From Clostridia bacterium (lineage in GTDB: Bacteria; Bacillota; Clostridia; Christensenellales; Aristaeellaceae): a DNA stretch of 64,000 nt. The notes below the pieces were generated by a model that was not told where the DNA came from, did no database searches, and saw only the letters and a program-made list of their open reading frames with translations. The DNA is taken from positions 1 through 64,000 of the forward strand of contig JAFRQX010000005.1 of NCBI GenBank assembly GCA_017428385.1. Reading direction: 5' to 3'. Below are positions 62,701 to 64,000 of the stretch, in pieces; the stretch's first letter is position 1, and every line of letters starts with the position of its first letter. The position numbers and the translations under genes were made by a program.

Positions 62701-63583
62701 TGATATCTTCCGCCGCCACATGGTTATGGATACGGGTGGCGATGGAAAGCTTCTTATTGTACTTATAGCGGCCAACCCTCATCAGGTCATAACGCTTGGG
62801 ATCAAAGAAGAGGGAGTTGAAGAGATTGGTGGCGCTTTCGAGGCTGGCGGGTTCGCCGGGCTTCTGGCGCTTGTAGATCTCGATGAGGCCTTCTTCTCTC
62901 GTCTTGGCGTTGTCACCCTTCTGGATAGTGGCCATGAGGCGCTCGTCTTCACCCATGATATCGATGATTTCGGCGTCTGTGCCGTAGCCCAGGGCGCGCA
63001 GAATCACGGTGATGGGCAGTTTGCGGGCACGGTCAATACGGACCCACAGCACATCGTTGGAGTCCGTCTCATATTCGAGCCAGGCACCGCGGTTCGGGAT
63101 GATCTGGGAAGAATAGAGCTTTTTGCCGGCTTTATCGTACGCAACGTCAAAATAGACGCCGGGAGAGCGGACCAGCTGGCTGACGATCACGCGCTCGGCA
63201 CCGTTAATGATGAAAGTGCCATGGTCGGTCATGAGGGGAAAGTCGCCCATAAAAACGTCGGATTCCTTGATTTCACCGGTCTCCTTATTCTTCAGGCGAA
63301 CAAACACCTTCAGCGGCGCCGCGTAAGTGATGTCGCGCTCACGGCAGCGTGCAATGGAATTCTTCGGCTCGTCCAGAGAATAGTCCACGAACTCCAGCAC
63401 AAGATTCCCATTGTAGTCAGTAATGGGAGAAACATCGGCCAGAACTTCGCGCAGATCGGTATCGAGAAAGCGCTGATAAGAGTTCTTCTGTACCTCAATC
63501 AGGTTGGGCATTTCGAGAACTTCATCAATGCGTGAGAAGCTCATACGTTCGCGGAGCTTCCCCATGTGGACCTCGTGTACCAT
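59702..63583 (-). CDS. rpoB: DNA-directed RNA polymerase subunit beta with acidic C-terminal extension
   Basis: RpoB is the second large polymerase subunit. The 1293-residue protein has all main regions, including the rifampicin pocket [34 protein letters not shown], the [14 protein letters not shown]g/NTP motif and the C-terminal [19 protein letters not shown] clamp contact. The usual Ser, His and Ser positions in the rifampicin region are wild type. After [11 protein letters not shown] (about residue 1210) comes an ~80-residue tail of Glu, Ala, Asp and Ser, ending [11 protein letters not shown]. This tail is not part of the conserved enzyme. The start has GGGGTGA upstream. rplL does not precede it; the gene has its own promoter. 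Confidence 0.96.
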   Translation of the reverse strand: MVHEVHMGKLRERMSFSRIDEVLEMPNLIEVQKNSYQRFLDTDLREVLADVSPITDYNGNLVLEFVDYSLDEPKNSIARCRERDITYAAPLKVFVRLKNKETGEIKESDVFMGDFPLMTDHGTFIINGAERVIVSQLVRSPGVYFDVAYDKAGKKLYSSQIIPNRGAWLEYETDSNDVLWVRIDRARKLPITVILRALGYGTDAEIIDIMGEDERLMATIQKGDNAKTREEGLIEIYKRQKPGEPASLESATNLFNSLFFDPKRYDLMRVGRYKYNKKLSIATRIHNHVAAEDIINPQTGEVMVKKGDTIALDVAREIQNAGVNTVMLDCEGQIRKVVGNNFVDAAAYLPFDPKDAGILEMVHLPTLQQIISSVEPDQLFDAVKENVAALVPKHIIPDDVVSSINYMLGLPYGIGSTDDIDHLGNRRLRSVGELLQNQIRIGLSRLERVVRERMSIQDSTDIKPGDLINIRPVSAAIKEFFGSSQLSQFMDQPNPLAELTHKRRLSALGPGGLNRDRASFEVRDVHYSHYARICPIETPEGPNIGLIGSLATYARINEYGFIEAPYRRVDKENGRVLDEIDYMTADEEDLYKVATANEPLNPDGTFVQDRITVRDKAEIVEVPVSQVDFMDVSPRQVVSVATAMVPFLENDDATRALMGSNMQRQAVPLLVPEAPLVATGMEYRAAHDSGVVILAKEDGVVEKVDADQIIIRDNFGERHTYTLTKFARSNQSTCINQHPVVSAGQKIEKGDLLADGPSTEKGEIGLGRNALIGFMTWEGYNYEDAVLLSEKLVKEDIYTSIHIEEFESEARETKLGPEEITRDIPNISDDAVKDLDEGGIVRIGAEVHAGDILVGKVTPKGETELTAEERLLRAIFGEKAREVRDTSLRVPHGEGGIVVDVKVFTRENKDELSPGVNEMVRIYIAQKRKISVGDKMAGRHGNKGVVSRILREEDMPFLPDGTPLQIVLNPLGVPSRMNLGQVLEVHLGLACRALGWHIATPVFDGATYEEILEHLELAEKKMSAPEDENDPHVNEYHFHNGKPLRLALDEEGKALFHQGKIRVRDGRTGDYFENPVTVGIMYFLKLHHLVDDKMHARSTGPYSLVTQQPLGGKAQFGGQRFGEMEVWALEAYGAANTLQEILTVKSDDTVGRVKTYEAIIKGQNIPNPGVPESFKVLLKEMQALSLDIRVLDAARNEIEIPELDPEDMPQADAMRASVTARPEGEGEAAAEENEEVEAAAEEAFSMSEDDLSFGAEDDAEDSEDEFSVAEASTEDLEDFSVEDLSDLDLDDDI

Positions 63584-63728
63584 GTTTTGAAATCACCCCT
63601 TATTTCGTCCGACCAGAACGTCCCGGGACCCCGGAAAAAATTGGACTTGCGTTTCACACTGAAGCTGTGTAAAATAAGGAAGTCAAATTGGGTTTCCAGG
63701 CACCAAGACGATACTGATGCAATTATAA

Positions 63729-63757
63729 ATTCTAACATAGGGTTGACAGAAAGTCAA
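63729..63757 (-). promoter_or_regulatory. Promoter of rpoBC
   Basis: On the minus strand: TTGACT (63757-63752), 17 bases, TAGAAT (63734-63729). The ~150-base leader to the rpoB start carries no gene. The plus strand has a weaker divergent promoter, TTGTCT (63765-63770), 17 bases, TATATT (63788-63793), for the next gene. Confidence 0.7.
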
Positions 63758-63814
63758 CGATATTTTGTCTGTAATTGCATAATATTATATATTTTAAATA
63801 GGAAGGTTTCGGTT

Positions 63815-64000
63815 TTGATCAGAAAACTGCTTTTCAGAACGGCTGCGCTGCTTACGGCCGTTCTGATTTTAATGACGGGGACAGGCTTCGGAGAAGGGGT
63901 ATCGCTGGTACCGCCCACGCCGGAGGCTCCTGAAGGTATCTTCATGGGAAGGCCCACCCCGGCGCCGACGCCCGAACCGCCGGACGTGGTGGTGAATAAT
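63815..64000 (+). CDS. Secreted Pro-rich protein, N-terminal part (runs off the window)
   Basis: A TTG start at 63815 has AGGAAGG eight bases upstream and opens a frame that stays open to the last base (62 codons). The product begins IRKLLFRTAALLTAVLILMT, a clear signal peptide. A Pro-rich mature part follows (RPTPAPTPEPPDVVV). The Pro/Thr tract resembles wall-spanning segments seen in other exported proteins of this window. No family can be named from the fragment. The divergent TTGTCT-TATATT promoter fits it. Confidence 0.6.
   Translation, partial: MIRKLLFRTAALLTAVLILMTGTGFGEGVSLVPPTPEAPEGIFMGRPTPAPTPEPPDVVVNN

Overview
The window is chromosomal DNA from a Gram-positive, Clostridia-like bacterium. 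The evidence is the rRNA end with a Firmicutes-type 5S gene, AGGAGG-type ribosome binding sites about 8 bases before starts, TTGACA-17-TATAAT promoters, and LPSTG sorting signals with a class C sortase. Secreted plant-cell-wall enzymes (GH10 xylanase, GH5 cellulase) and a GH94 phosphorylase suggest a fibre-degrading gut or rumen anaerobe. An Aristaeella/Christensenellales-type organism is one candidate, but this rests on gene content only.

Layout. 1-443: end of a rRNA operon (23S tail, 5S, terminator). 444-1065: no credible gene; two copies of a dispersed repeat, a 5S-like remnant and a large nested palindrome. 1066-4743 (minus): a cell-envelope operon (FHA protein, SEDS-like protein lacking its catalytic Asp, small Pro-rich protein, secreted CHAP protein, YhhN protein). 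4801-6260 (minus): a zinc/manganese-type binding protein and an unknown protein. 6267-11734: dnaA with upstream DnaA boxes, then pheS-pheT; dnaN is not next to dnaA. 11806-25403: a nine-gene carbohydrate-import cluster with two binding proteins, four permeases, an NHL propeller protein, a Yip1 protein and a DUF5696 protein, but no ATPase. 25493-27145: GH10 xylanase. 27170-48341: a pilus/adhesin locus with two signal-peptidase-like proteins and one sortase-like protein that lack catalytic residues, an intact class C sortase, an LPSTG pilin, a 3331-residue LPSTG adhesin, and a GH5 cellulase placed just before the sortase. 48391-55551: M29 aminopeptidase, GH94 phosphorylase, trmO, serC and serA. 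55552-56072: a mosaic of repeats. 56073-63757 (minus): rpoB-rpoC with their own promoter and terminator. 63815-64000: start of a secreted-protein gene cut by the window end.

How it fits together. Extracellular xylanase and cellulase would release oligosaccharides, the transporter cluster would import sugars, and the GH94 enzyme would phosphorolyse a beta-glucobiose-type disaccharide. A LacI-type palindrome (core AAACGTTT) lies at the promoters of both the GH5-sortase pair and the GH94 gene, which would link cellulose use to surface pilus assembly. The most unusual content is the pilus locus built around inactive-looking homologues of signal peptidase and sortase. It resembles the SipA-dependent pili of streptococci but adds a pseudo-sortase and a SpaA-like insertion in one pseudo-peptidase.
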